From Alphaproteobacteria bacterium (lineage in GTDB: Bacteria > Pseudomonadota > Alphaproteobacteria > Sphingomonadales > Emcibacteraceae): a stretch of DNA of 32,748 bases. Below are positions 1-6,861 of the stretch, in pieces (within the stretch, counting starts at the first letter, position 1; each line of letters opens with the position of its first letter). A program made the position numbers and the translations under genes. The notes under the pieces are model-generated. The model saw only the letters and a program-made list of their open reading frames with translations. It was not told where the DNA came from and searched no databases. Where the stretch lies: NCBI GenBank assembly GCA_013152755.1, contig JAADFR010000031.1, positions 23,803-56,550 on the forward strand, in the 5' to 3' direction.

Positions 1-279
1 GGCCATGTATCCCCGGAAGCCGCCTCAGGCGGGGTCATTGCCCTGATCGAAGAAGGCGACATCATTGAAATTGATATTCCAAAGCGCACCATCCGGGTAG
101 ACCTGTCTGATGGCGAGTTGGACAAGCGCCGCAAGGCTATGGATGCCAAGGGGACTGATGGCTGGCAACCGGCCGCACCGCGCTCCCGCAAAATATCCAA
201 GGCCCTGCAAGCCTATGGCCTTATGGCCAGTTCGGCAGACAAGGGCGCCATAAGGGATCTCTCAAGATTGCTGAAATGA
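1..279 (+). CDS. ilvD: Dihydroxy-acid dehydratase, C-terminal fragment (5' end outside window)
   Basis: Frame 1 is open from the first base and encodes the last 92 residues of IlvD. This Fe-S enzyme dehydrates 2,3-dihydroxy-isovalerate and 2,3-dihydroxy-3-methylvalerate to 2-oxoacids in valine and isoleucine synthesis. The recognisable family signature is [11 protein letters not shown] at the very start, followed by the stretch [13 protein letters not shown] and a [11 protein letters not shown]-type tail, which is typical of the C-terminal swivelling domain. The protein ends normally at a TGA whose bases overlap a downstream ATG (ATGA). That ATG opens a decayed synthetase gene. ilvE, another branched-chain gene, lies about 3.4 kb downstream on the other strand and is probably a separate unit. 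The identification is secure; the missing N-terminal three quarters cannot be judged. Confidence 0.93.
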   Translation, partial: GHVSPEAASGGVIALIEEGDIIEIDIPKRTIRVDLSDGELDKRRKAMDAKGTDGWQPAAPRSRKISKALQAYGLMASSADKGAIRDLSRLLK

Positions 280-437
280 CCGACAACGCCAACCTCTGTG
301 CCTGATCCGGTAATCTTGCCCGGTTCAAGATGCCGCGCAAAGTAATATTCCAGAACAGCCTGCCCAGAAACATCATGGGCAAGGTTCAGAAAAATATCCT
401 GCGTGATAACCTGAAAAATCAATTTGATGATGCCTGA
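276..437 (+). pseudogene. Remnant of a malonyl-CoA synthetase (MatB-like) gene with a large internal deletion
   Basis: An ATG overlapping the ilvD stop begins MTDNANLCA and hits a TGA at 303-305. The same frame then continues open from 306 to 437 and encodes LARFKMPRKVIF followed by LPRNIMGKVQKNILR. That is the conserved C-terminal end of ANL-superfamily acyl-CoA synthetases, including the catalytic lysine of the A10 motif (PRNxMGKVQK). The wording is closest to alphaproteobacterial malonyl-CoA synthetase MatB. About 450 residues of adenylation domain are absent, so the product cannot be functional. Start and end lie in one frame, which suggests an internal deletion plus a stop rather than random decay. 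The exact family (MatB or another acyl-CoA ligase) is inference from about 40 residues. The ATGA overlap implies it was once co-transcribed with ilvD. Confidence 0.72.
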
Positions 438-473
438 CCAGAATTTATAAAAGTATAAACTGTAAAAAATCCT

Positions 474-539
474 GACAGACTGTCGGAATATTTTACAACT
501 TAAATTGTTGGGTAAAATTAAAATTCTTTGAAATCAAAG
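474..539. promoter_or_regulatory. Three small dyads upstream of the sigma-54 promoter; possible activator sites
   Basis: The AT-rich gap before the PEP-CTERM gene holds three inverted repeats. They are GACAG-A-CTGTC at 474-484, an imperfect dyad at 491-517 whose outer arms are TTTTAC and GTAAAA with inner AAC and GTT, and CTTTGA-AA-TCAAAG at 526-539. They lie roughly 40 to 100 bases upstream of the expected transcription start, where enhancer-binding activators of sigma-54 promoters often bind. The dyads are directly visible; a role as PrsR-type activator sites is inference. Confidence 0.35.
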
Positions 540-550
540 AGTTAATTAAC

Positions 551-566
551 TGGCGCAATAATTGCT
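551..566 (+). promoter_or_regulatory. Sigma-54 (RpoN) -24/-12 promoter
   Basis: The sequence TGGCGC-AATAA-TTGCT matches the RpoN consensus TGGCAC-N5-TTGCW at all positions but one. The GG and GC dinucleotides are 12 bases apart, as required. Transcription would start about 12 bases past the GC, near 577, leaving a leader of about 30 bases before the ATG at 606. An AGGA ribosome site at 595-598 follows. It can only serve the PEP-CTERM gene downstream. Confidence 0.75.
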
Positions 567-605
567 TATATTTTATGACTGATATAAATATTACAGGATA
601 AAAAT

Positions 606-1256
606 ATGAAAATCATTTCATTTGTTAAACAGGGGATAATAGCAATATTATTATCCGTTATTACCATATCAACAGCCTCAGCAACCATTATTTGGGATTA
701 TAGTCCCGACACTACAGGAGCAAATGGGGGGGCTACTTGGCTCAATTTTTCATCTGGTCAAAATTTTGCAGAGTTGGTAACATTTGCCACTGGCGGCACA
801 ATTACAGGAATGGACATATATAGTAATAAAGATAGGGACAAAATTAATGATTCTGTAACTATCAAAATATTTGCCAATAATGGAGGAACGCCAGGAGCCT
901 TGATAACTTCTCTTACTGAGATTATTTCTATTATTGATACAACCGGCGCAAGCTCAGTCGCTAATGTAACACGTAAATTTGCAAGCCTGACCAATCCATA
1001 TACCTATTCAGCCGGAAGCTTCTGGATTGGTATGAGCGGTATTAGAAACATAGGCCAGATGACGTTAGACACAAACTTTCCAGGAAATAGTCAAATAGCA
1101 CATTTTATTGGTAGTTCTTTTCAAGGTGAAGTATCACTTGGTGATATGGCTTTTCGACTTCACAGTGTCGCAAGAAATGTCCCGGAACCTGCTCCTCTTG
1201 CCCTTTTGGGTTTCGGATTATTGGGTATAGCGGTTCTGCGCAGACGCAAAGCCTAA
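606..1256 (+). CDS. Secreted PEP-CTERM sorting-domain protein
   Basis: A 216-residue exported protein. Residues 1-26 form a signal peptide with cleavage expected after ASA. The mature part is Asn/Gly/Thr/Ser-rich and predicted as beta-structure, with no domain I recognise. The C-terminus is a textbook PEP-CTERM tag: VPEPAP at 192-197, a short hydrophobic helix, and the basic end RRRKA at 212-216. Such proteins are threaded through the inner membrane, then cleaved and anchored or released by exosortase (EpsH/XrtA-type), usually in bacteria making exopolysaccharide. No exosortase gene lies in this window. The gene stands alone between a sigma-54 promoter and a strong terminator, so it is monocistronic. 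Its base composition is more AT-rich than the housekeeping neighbours, as is common for these surface proteins. The molecular role of the mature domain is unknown. Confidence 0.88.
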   Translation: MKIISFVKQGIIAILLSVITISTASATIIWDYSPDTTGANGGATWLNFSSGQNFAELVTFATGGTITGMDIYSNKDRDKINDSVTIKIFANNGGTPGALITSLTEIISIIDTTGASSVANVTRKFASLTNPYTYSAGSFWIGMSGIRNIGQMTLDTNFPGNSQIAHFIGSSFQGEVSLGDMAFRLHSVARNVPEPAPLALLGFGLLGIAVLRRRKA

Positions 1257-1279
1257 AAAATATACCGATCAACTTACGG

Positions 1280-1312
1280 ACGGTTGGAGTTTAATATTCC
1301 AACCGTTTTTTT
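1280..1312 (+). terminator. Rho-independent terminator of the PEP-CTERM gene
   Basis: Perfect 9-bp stem ACGGTTGGA / TCCAACCGT (1280-1288 and 1298-1306) with a 9-base loop, followed by a run of seven T. It ends the rightward PEP-CTERM transcript 24 bases after its stop codon. The T run abuts the end of argG, which arrives from the other strand. Confidence 0.87.
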
Positions 1313-2542
1313 ATTCGTAACTCGGATTGATTTTCAATTTGCCGCGTTGATTAAGCAGACGCAGACGCAGGGCGTTCAGCTTGATAAAGCCTGCCGCATC
1401 CTGCTGATCATAAACCTCATCTTCCTCAAAGGTCACATGTTCCATTGAGTATAAGGATTCCGGGGATTTCCGGCCCACCAGATGAACACCGCCTTTATAA
1501 AGTTTCAGGCGCACCGTACCCGTCACATGTTCCTGTGACTTGTCAATAAGGGCTTGCAGCATTTCCCGTTCCGGTGAAAACCAGAAACCGTTATAAATCA
1601 GCTCGGCATATTTGGGCATCAGTTCGTCTTTCAGATGCATAGCCCCGCTATCAAGGGTGATGCTTTCAATACCCCGATGGGCCGAGAGCAGAATAGTACC
1701 GCCCGGCGTTTCATAAATGCCCCGTGATTTCATACCCACAAAACGGTTTTCCAGAAGGTCCAGACGCCCAATGCCATTGGCCCCGCCCAGCTCATTCAAT
1801 TTGGTCAGCAACGTGGCCGGAGACATTTTCTCTCCATCAATGGCTACCGCATCGCCCTTTTCAAAACCAATTTCGATATAGGTGGGGCTATCCGCGCATC
1901 TTCCGGGGCCACCGTGCGATTATAGACATATTCCGGGCTTTCCTCCCACGGGTTTTCAAGCAGTTTGCCCTCGCTTGAGGTATGCAACAGATTGGCATCA
2001 ACAGAAAAAGGCGCTTCGCCGCGCTTGTCTTTTGCCACCGGAATCTGGTTCTTTTCCGCATATTCAATCAGCTTTGTCCGGCTGTTCAATTCCCATTCCC
2101 GCCAAGGGGCAATCACCTTGATGTCAGGATCAAGGGCGTAATAGCCCAGCTCGAACCGCACCTGATCATTGCCCTTGCCCGTCGCCCCGTGGCAGACCGC
2201 ATCGGCCCCCACCGCATGGGCAATCTCTATTTGACGCTTGGCAATCAGGGGGCGTGCAATGGATGTGCCGAGCAGGTAAACCCCCTCATACAGCGCATTG
2301 GCCCGGAACATGGGGAAGACATAATCCCGCACGAACTCCTCACGCAGATCTTCAATGAAGATTTCTTTCACCCCGAACATTTCGGCCTTTTTACGCGCCG
2401 GTTCCAATTCCTCACCCTGACCGAGGTCAGCGGTGAAGGTCACAACCTCACAATTATAGGTATCGCGGAGCCATTTCAGAATAATGGAGGTATCCAGCCC
2501 ACCGGAATAGGCCAGTACGACTTTTTTAATTTCTTGGGTCAT
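1311..2542 (-). pseudogene. argG: Argininosuccinate synthase, interrupted by a one-base frameshift
   Basis: ArgG condenses citrulline and aspartate with ATP to argininosuccinate in arginine synthesis. The N-terminal 232 residues (2542 down to 1844) carry the ATP-pyrophosphatase signature YSGGLDTS at residues 13-20, then KGNDQVRFE. Reading stops early after VAPEDA because the frame slips near 1893-1895. In the next frame the expected sequence resumes as [15 protein letters not shown], then [20 protein letters not shown], and runs to a normal end at 1311. Restoring one C in this stretch gives 410 residues, the usual family length. The rest of the gene is well conserved on both sides, so this is either a very recent mutation or a sequencing or assembly error. 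If real, the two fragments (232 and about 170 residues) would probably be inactive. A GGGAAAG ribosome site precedes the start. Confidence 0.9.
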
Positions 2543-2591
2543 TTATCTTTCCCGTATTGCACATGCGTAAACATCATCAAATTTCACGCGC

Positions 2592-2619
2592 AGTATAGGC
2601 AAAAAAGCATGATACGCAA
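2592..2619 (-). promoter_or_regulatory. Probable promoter of argG
   Basis: Read on the minus strand, TTGCGT (2614-2619) is followed after 16 bases by TATACT (2592-2597), about 50 bases upstream of the argG start. The -10 is good and the -35 is weak (three of six). The rest of the 317-base gap between argG and the esterase gene also holds the rightward esterase promoter and a small leader ORF. Confidence 0.45.
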
Positions 2620-2729
2620 CCATTTCCACACCCTGGTTAAGAAGAAAATTTGCCTGTATTTTTCTTTTACCCGCATATTTCACCAAACAGCTGTTTAGCC
2701 AAAATAAACGGCGTTGAAATTCTTGTGAT

Positions 2730-2758
2730 TTGACAGGCTACTTAACTCTAGCTATCGT
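2730..2758 (+). promoter_or_regulatory. Sigma-70-type promoter of the esterase gene
   Basis: A perfect -35 TTGACA (2730-2735) is separated by 17 bases from TATCGT (2753-2758). Transcription would start near 2765, giving a leader of about 95 bases that contains a small ORF before the esterase start. Confidence 0.6.
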
Positions 2759-2791
2759 CATTCCATTGATTGGCAAGAAAAAATATCTGAA

Positions 2792-2881
2792 ATGACAAAA
2801 ATATTATTTCATACATTTTTTATTGGCTTAGCTTTTGTTTTTTCAACTCAAATCACGATATGTCACCACTTAAAATCATAA
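2792..2881 (+). CDS. Small signal-peptide-like ORF overlapping the esterase start
   Basis: A 29-codon ORF begins MTKILFHTFFIGLAF and continues FSTQI, so it looks like a hydrophobic signal peptide or membrane segment. It overlaps the first 22 bases of the esterase gene in another frame. Neither start has a clear Shine-Dalgarno sequence. It could be a coupled leader peptide, a relic of an alternative N-terminus, or chance in AT-rich DNA. Its position just after a good promoter is the only positive evidence. Confidence 0.25.
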   Translation: MTKILFHTFFIGLAFVFSTQITICHHLKS

Positions 2882-3633
2882 TAACAAGTCTCTTGTTTGT
2901 AATTACTTGCTGTCAAGTATCAGCAGGCGGAAATCTATCTGACAATATACGTATTAAAAGCACCATATTGGGATATGACCTTCAATATCGTGTTTATACC
3001 CCTGAAAACGCCGAAGAAAATCTACCAACTCTGTATATCACGGATGGTCAATGGTATCTCCAAAAAGGGAATATGGATAAAATATTGGATCAACAAATCA
3101 AAGCTGGCGTAATTAAACCCGTCATTGCCATATTTATTGATAATCGTAACCCGGACAAGTTAAGAGAAAATAGGCGAAATAAACAATTTTTCTGCAGTAG
3201 TAAATATGCAAATTTTTTCCTACAAGAATTGGTACCTCAAATTGACCACCATTACCATACAAGCTCCCATAGAAAAGATCGCGTTATTCTTGGCGTATCT
3301 TTTGGCGGCCTAAACAGTGCTTGCTTTGGATTAATGGCCTATTCTGCTTTTCAGGGTATCGCCATGCAATCAGCAGCAAGCGACAAACATGTCCGTCTGA
3401 TAAACAAGCTCTATGCCAGCGAAGATAAGAAACCAATCAAAATATACATGTCTGTGGGCACACGAAATGATAATATGTCTGCCAATCGTTTGCTGAAACG
3501 AACTTTACAGAAAAAAGGCTATGATCTCAGCTACAAAGAAGTCCCCAAAAGCCATAACTGGAAAAACTGGCGGCCTCTATTAAAGGATGTTCTGATAAAC
3601 TTTTTTGCTGTTGAGAAAAACACAGCCCAATAA
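2860..3633 (+). CDS. Secreted esterase, esterase D / enterochelin-esterase-like alpha/beta hydrolase
   Basis: 257 residues starting with a signal peptide (about 1-22, cleavage after VSA). The mature protein has the putative-esterase fold (PF00756 type): an LPTLYITDGQ strand near 55-64, the nucleophile elbow GVSFGG with Ser147, a likely acid in the GTRNDN segment (Asp204), and a late His232 in SHNWKNW. This order and spacing of Ser-Asp-His is that of Fes/esterase-D enzymes, which hydrolyse diverse esters; the substrate here is unknown. TCC at residues 16-18 is not a clean lipobox because Thr precedes Cys, so a lipoprotein is less likely than a soluble periplasmic or secreted enzyme. There is no obvious ribosome site before ATG 2860. 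The gene has its own promoter at 2730-2758 and runs convergently into ilvE with a 5-base gap. It is more AT-rich than its neighbours. Confidence 0.75.
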   Translation: MSPLKIIITSLLFVITCCQVSAGGNLSDNIRIKSTILGYDLQYRVYTPENAEENLPTLYITDGQWYLQKGNMDKILDQQIKAGVIKPVIAIFIDNRNPDKLRENRRNKQFFCSSKYANFFLQELVPQIDHHYHTSSHRKDRVILGVSFGGLNSACFGLMAYSAFQGIAMQSAASDKHVRLINKLYASEDKKPIKIYMSVGTRNDNMSANRLLKRTLQKKGYDLSYKEVPKSHNWKNWRPLLKDVLINFFAVEKNTAQ

Positions 3634-3638
3634 ATACT

Positions 3639-4514
3639 TCAGCGCCCATTAACCAGATCGGCATAGTCCTTCATCAAGGTCTTGCACACATCACCCACCA
3701 GAAAATTATAGGGGCCAATTTCGCTGAGCGGGGTGACTTCGGCGGCGGTTCCGGTCAGGAAAGCCTGCTCAAAATCAGCCATCTCATCAGGCATTATTGC
3801 CCGCTCCACCACATCTATTCCACGCTTTTTAGCCAAATCCATAACCGTGCGGCGGGTAATCCCGTCAAGGAAGCAATCCGGCGTCGGGGTATGCAATACG
3901 CCGTCTTTCAGAAAGAAGATATTGGCCCCCGTGGCCTCGGCAACCTGCCCCCGGTAATCCAGCATCAAGGCGTCATCATAGCCATGCTCCATAGAGGCAT
4001 CCTTACAAAGTGAGGCAATCATATACAGACCCGCCGCCTTGGCATGAACCGGCTCTGTTTCCGGAGATGGCCGTTTCCATTTGGCAATCTCAAGGCGCAA
4101 TCCCTTATGAAGTGCTTCCTCTCCAAAGTACGGTGGCCATTCCCATGCGGCAACGGCAAAATGGATTTTGGACCCCTTGGTTGCGACCCCCATCATTTCG
4201 GACCCGCGCCAGGCTACCGGACGCACGTAAGCATCCACAAGGCCGTTTGCTTTGACAACGTCTATGGCCGCCTGATCAATTTCTTCTACCGTATATGGGT
4301 TTTCAAAACCCAGCATCCGACCCGACTCAATCAACCTCTGGGAATGTTCCCTTAATTTAAAGATTTTACCGCCGTAGGCCTTCTGGCCCTCAAAAACACT
4401 GCTGGCATAGTGGAGCGCATGGGTCAGCACATGAAACTTGGCATCACGCCAGTTAACCAATTCCCCATTATACCAGATCACACCATCACGATCATCATAA
4501 CTTGCGGCAGCCAT
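3639..4514 (-). CDS. ilvE: Branched-chain amino acid aminotransferase
   Basis: IlvE is a fold-type IV PLP enzyme that transfers the amino group between glutamate and the 2-oxoacids of leucine, isoleucine and valine. The 291-residue length is standard. Visible motifs are the N-terminal VFEGQKAYGGKIF, the PLP lysine in HAKAAGLY (Lys159), and the phosphate-binding end region with FLTGTAAEVTPL. An EATGANIF segment sits in the expected place. The start MAAASYDDRDGVIWYNGE is the usual alphaproteobacterial one. The gene diverges from a MarR-type regulator with only 72 bases between the starts, so the regulator's palindromic operator may also influence ilvE. Its end is almost back to back with the convergent esterase gene. 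Confidence 0.95.
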   Translation of the reverse strand: MAAASYDDRDGVIWYNGELVNWRDAKFHVLTHALHYASSVFEGQKAYGGKIFKLREHSQRLIESGRMLGFENPYTVEEIDQAAIDVVKANGLVDAYVRPVAWRGSEMMGVATKGSKIHFAVAAWEWPPYFGEEALHKGLRLEIAKWKRPSPETEPVHAKAAGLYMIASLCKDASMEHGYDDALMLDYRGQVAEATGANIFFLKDGVLHTPTPDCFLDGITRRTVMDLAKKRGIDVVERAIMPDEMADFEQAFLTGTAAEVTPLSEIGPYNFLVGDVCKTLMKDYADLVNGR

Positions 4515-4566
4515 TTTAAACCTCTTTTGTAATAATATTTCACAATAAACTTGATATTCGTAACAT

Positions 4567-4601
4567 TATAATTTAAATATGTCAACATGACTGACATATT
4601 T
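4567..4601 (+). promoter_or_regulatory. TATAAT box and perfect palindromic operator over the MarR gene start
   Basis: TATAAT at 4567-4572 would start transcription near 4579. A perfect inverted repeat follows: AAATATGTCA (4575-4584), a 7-base spacer, and TGACATATTT (4592-4601). The proposed start codon ATG at 4587 lies inside the spacer, so the site covers both the transcription start and the start codon. This is a typical arrangement for MarR autorepression; the identity of the bound protein is inferred from proximity. Confidence 0.65.
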
Positions 4602-5087
4602 TTTAATGTAAAAAAACATTCAGACCATCAAAAATTCCTGAAAGGGATGGAGCTTCTCTATTTCGGCTATCGTGATTTTATCAGTTGGCCCGATGACGTG
4701 TTGCAGACCTATGGTTTTGGCCGCGCCCATCACCGCATATTGCATTTTGTCGGCCGCAATCCGGGCCTGAAGGTGGCGGAACTTTTAAAACTGCTCAACA
4801 TCACCAAGCAAAGCCTGTCCCGGGTGCTGAGCACTTTGGTGGAAAAAGGACATGTTCGGCAGGATATAGGCACAATAGACCGTCGCCAACGGTTGCTTCA
4901 CCTCACCGAACAGGGGCAAAATCTGTTGGACAAAATTACCGAGCATCAAAAAGAACATATGTTGAAAGCCTTTGAAAAGGCTGGTGAACAGTCGGTAGAA
5001 GGCTTCTGGAAAGTCCTGTCCGCCTTGATCGCCGATGAAAATCGCACCGAAATATTGGACAGGGTCAATAAAGATATGGGCGAATGA
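4587..5087 (+). CDS. MarR-family transcriptional regulator
   Basis: 166 residues with a winged helix-turn-helix of MarR type. The recognition region reads LKVAELLKLLNITKQSLSRV, followed by the wing with DRRQRLLHLTEQG, the hallmark D-R-R/Q-x-x-L-x-L-T pattern. Helices at both ends would form the dimer interface. Proteins of this subgroup commonly sit beside ilvE in alphaproteobacteria, which suggests, without proving it, control of branched-chain amino acid metabolism. The ATG used here is inside a perfect palindrome and has almost no leader or Shine-Dalgarno sequence. A later start at MELLYFGYRDF (residue 21) is possible but would trim the first dimerisation helix. The gene ends two bases before the convergent proC. 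Confidence 0.87.
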   Translation: MTDIFFNVKKHSDHQKFLKGMELLYFGYRDFISWPDDVLQTYGFGRAHHRILHFVGRNPGLKVAELLKLLNITKQSLSRVLSTLVEKGHVRQDIGTIDRRQRLLHLTEQGQNLLDKITEHQKEHMLKAFEKAGEQSVEGFWKVLSALIADENRTEILDRVNKDMGE

Positions 5088-5089
5088 GC

Positions 5090-5932
5090 CTAATCCGCCA
5101 GTTCCTTTGATCGCTTATGCGCCGCCCGAACGGCCGCCAGCATCAGCTGCCCCAAACCATTCTGCCCCATCAGTATATTTAGGGCTGCCTCAGTCGTACC
5201 ATTTGGACTTGTCACATTAGTCCGTAATGTGGCCGCATCAAGGTCGGATTGTTCCAGCAAAGCCCCCGCGCCGCTCACCGTATGCAGAGCCAGCTTCCGG
5301 GCCAAATCAGGACTAAGGCCAATCTGCTCGCCCGCCCCGGCCAAGGCCTCCACCATATGAAAGACATAGGCCGGGCCACTGCCTGACACGGCCGTCACCG
5401 CATCAATCAGGCTTTCGTCTGACACCCATTCAACAACCCCCGCCGCCTTTAACAAGTCATGGCAAACGGCCTTTTGAGGATCGCTGACGTTTTTATTGGC
5501 GCAGGCCACGGTAATGCCCCGCCCGATAGCCGCTGGTGTATTGGGCATAGCGCGAACAATGGCGGCATCCTGTCCCAATAGCCCCTCAAAATAGCCAATG
5601 GTCTTGCCAGCCGCTATGGATAAGAAAACGGCTTCTTTACGATCAAGAGCCGCCAAATCACTAATCGCCTGATCCATCATTTGTGGTTTCACGGCCAGAA
5701 TGACATAGCCCGGTCTGATTCCCGATGGCAGGTCAGAGACAGCAGTCGCAAAGCACCCTTCAGCCAATGACGGGGCCATTTTTCGCGCCGTGTCAATATA
5801 AGGGTCAACAATTTTTACCGCCTCCGGTGACAGCCCCGCCGCTAGCCAGCCCTGAAGCATAGCCCCGCCCATTTTGCCGCACCCTATTAGAAGTAATGGT
5901 TTTGCCGGCGATATTAGTGATAATTCAGACAA
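5090..5932 (-). CDS. proC: Pyrroline-5-carboxylate reductase
   Basis: ProC reduces 1-pyrroline-5-carboxylate to proline with NAD(P)H. An N-terminal Rossmann fold shows LLLIGCGKMGGAML; VILAVKPQ and VRAMPNTPAAIG follow in the expected order, and the C-terminal signature is AVSGSGPAYVFHMVEALAGA with TSPNGTTEAAL near the end. I place the start at TTG 5930-5932 because AGGA lies six bases upstream and this gives MSELSLISPAKPLLLIG, a normal N-terminus. An ATG at 5980 would add 16 atypical residues and overlap the preceding gene by 34 bases. The gene is third in a ubiK-ybjN-proC minus-strand operon. Identity is certain; the exact start is moderately certain. Confidence 0.93.
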   Translation of the reverse strand: MSELSLISPAKPLLLIGCGKMGGAMLQGWLAAGLSPEAVKIVDPYIDTARKMAPSLAEGCFATAVSDLPSGIRPGYVILAVKPQMMDQAISDLAALDRKEAVFLSIAAGKTIGYFEGLLGQDAAIVRAMPNTPAAIGRGITVACANKNVSDPQKAVCHDLLKAAGVVEWVSDESLIDAVTAVSGSGPAYVFHMVEALAGAGEQIGLSPDLARKLALHTVSGAGALLEQSDLDAATLRTNVTSPNGTTEAALNILMGQNGLGQLMLAAVRAAHKRSKELAD

Positions 5933-5946
5933 ATTTTTTCCTAAAT

Positions 5947-6453
5947 TCAGGCTTCGCCAACCGTATCCAGCATAGCACATTCAATGGCTTCTTCGGGGCT
6001 TTTCCCGGCCCATAGAACAAACTGAAACACCGGGTAATATTTATTGCTGGAGGTTAGAATACTGTCAGTAATCTTCTCACAGGCCGCCGCCATGACCGCC
6101 TGATCCGGGCCGACCATATTGCTATGGCGGAACATCAGGCTGTTATCTTCTGTCCAGATAGCAAAATGCCCAAGGGCCAGTTGTTCATTGACCAGATTAA
6201 TGGCTTCCAGAATCTTTGCCTGCTTGATTTTGGGCACCCGCATATCCAGCATAGCCGCCGCCTGGAGCAGATTATCCTCGGCAATCCAGAAGTACCGAAT
6301 GTGAAAATCACACCATTCGCCGCTGACGGCCACGGTGATTTCCTCATCATTGGATCGCTCATAAGGCCATTCATTCTGACCCGCAATCATTTCCAGAATA
6401 TCAAGCGGATTGGCCATAAAGGCATCACAGCCGTCAAAATTTACACCCGTCAT
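5947..6453 (-). CDS. YbjN domain-containing protein
   Basis: 168 residues of the YbjN family (PF10722 type), chaperone-like proteins of unclear function related in fold to type III secretion chaperones. Characteristic features are an acidic N-terminal half with VSGEWCDFHIRYFWIAEDN, the central helix KILEAINLVNEQLALGHFAI with WTEDNSLMFR after it, and the closing AGKSPEEAIECAMLDTVGEA. The alphaproteobacterial version is regularly found beside proC and the BMFP protein, as here. Its ATG overlaps the upstream ubiK stop (ATGA) and proC follows with a short gap, so the three are co-transcribed. No catalytic residues are recognisable. Confidence 0.85.
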   Translation of the reverse strand: MTGVNFDGCDAFMANPLDILEMIAGQNEWPYERSNDEEITVAVSGEWCDFHIRYFWIAEDNLLQAAAMLDMRVPKIKQAKILEAINLVNEQLALGHFAIWTEDNSLMFRHSNMVGPDQAVMAAACEKITDSILTSSNKYYPVFQFVLWAGKSPEEAIECAMLDTVGEA

Positions 6454-6713
6454 TTTTTTGCTTTCTTGGGGCTTGCTTTTTTCTCTAATGCCGCGATTTT
6501 CTGTTCCAGCTCTTCGTTTTTCGCGCGGGCCTCACGGGCCATATCACGCACCACGTCAAATTCTTCTCTGGTCACAAGGTCCATATCTTGCAACAGATTC
6601 TCTAACCGTGCGCGAACCATGGCTTCCATTTCGCCCTTGACACCGTGCAGGGTACCAACCGCGCTTTGGCCTAATTTTGCCAAATCATCAAAAAACTTGT
6701 TATCCGTTTGCAT
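6450..6713 (-). CDS. ubiK: UbiK-type accessory factor (BMFP domain)
   Basis: 87 residues: a helix with KFFDDLAKLGQSAVGTLHGVK, then MVRARLENLLQDMDLVTREEF, which is the BMFP core, then a heptad coiled coil EELEQKIAALEKK and a Lys-rich tail. Family members are small membrane-associated trimeric coiled coils; in enterobacteria UbiK assists the UbiJ-UbiB ubiquinone assembly machinery, in alphaproteobacteria the role is inferred. I start at the ATG preceded by AAAGG (about 8 bases upstream); a longer reading from 6830 adds 39 residues without family character. It heads the operon with ybjN and proC and is divergent from lgt. Confidence 0.85.
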   Translation of the reverse strand: MQTDNKFFDDLAKLGQSAVGTLHGVKGEMEAMVRARLENLLQDMDLVTREEFDVVRDMAREARAKNEELEQKIAALEKKASPKKAKK

Positions 6714-6861
6714 GTGACTACCTTTGCCGTAAAAATTGTAATATGACCAAAGTCCTGATGAAAGCCAAGCGGATTCACTTTGATGGCACTTGACTTGATC
6801 GTAAAGCCCTGCATGATAGTGGCTAAACAATTGGAAAACAGCGAAAAGCAGTCATAACCCC

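Noticed and set aside
213-422. 69-codon minus-strand ORF
   Set aside because: The plus strand of the same stretch encodes the unmistakable PRNIMGKVQKNILR end of an acyl-CoA synthetase, so the minus ORF is its shadow.
1982-2698. 238-codon plus-strand ORF opposite argG
   Set aside because: Antisense to conserved argG codons; low-complexity, implausible protein. Its presence does not explain the argG frameshift.
2875-2915. Possible lipoprotein signal in the esterase (Cys17/Cys18)
   Set aside because: The residue before the first Cys is Thr and before the second is Cys, which does not fit the lipobox; a signal peptidase I site VSA is better.
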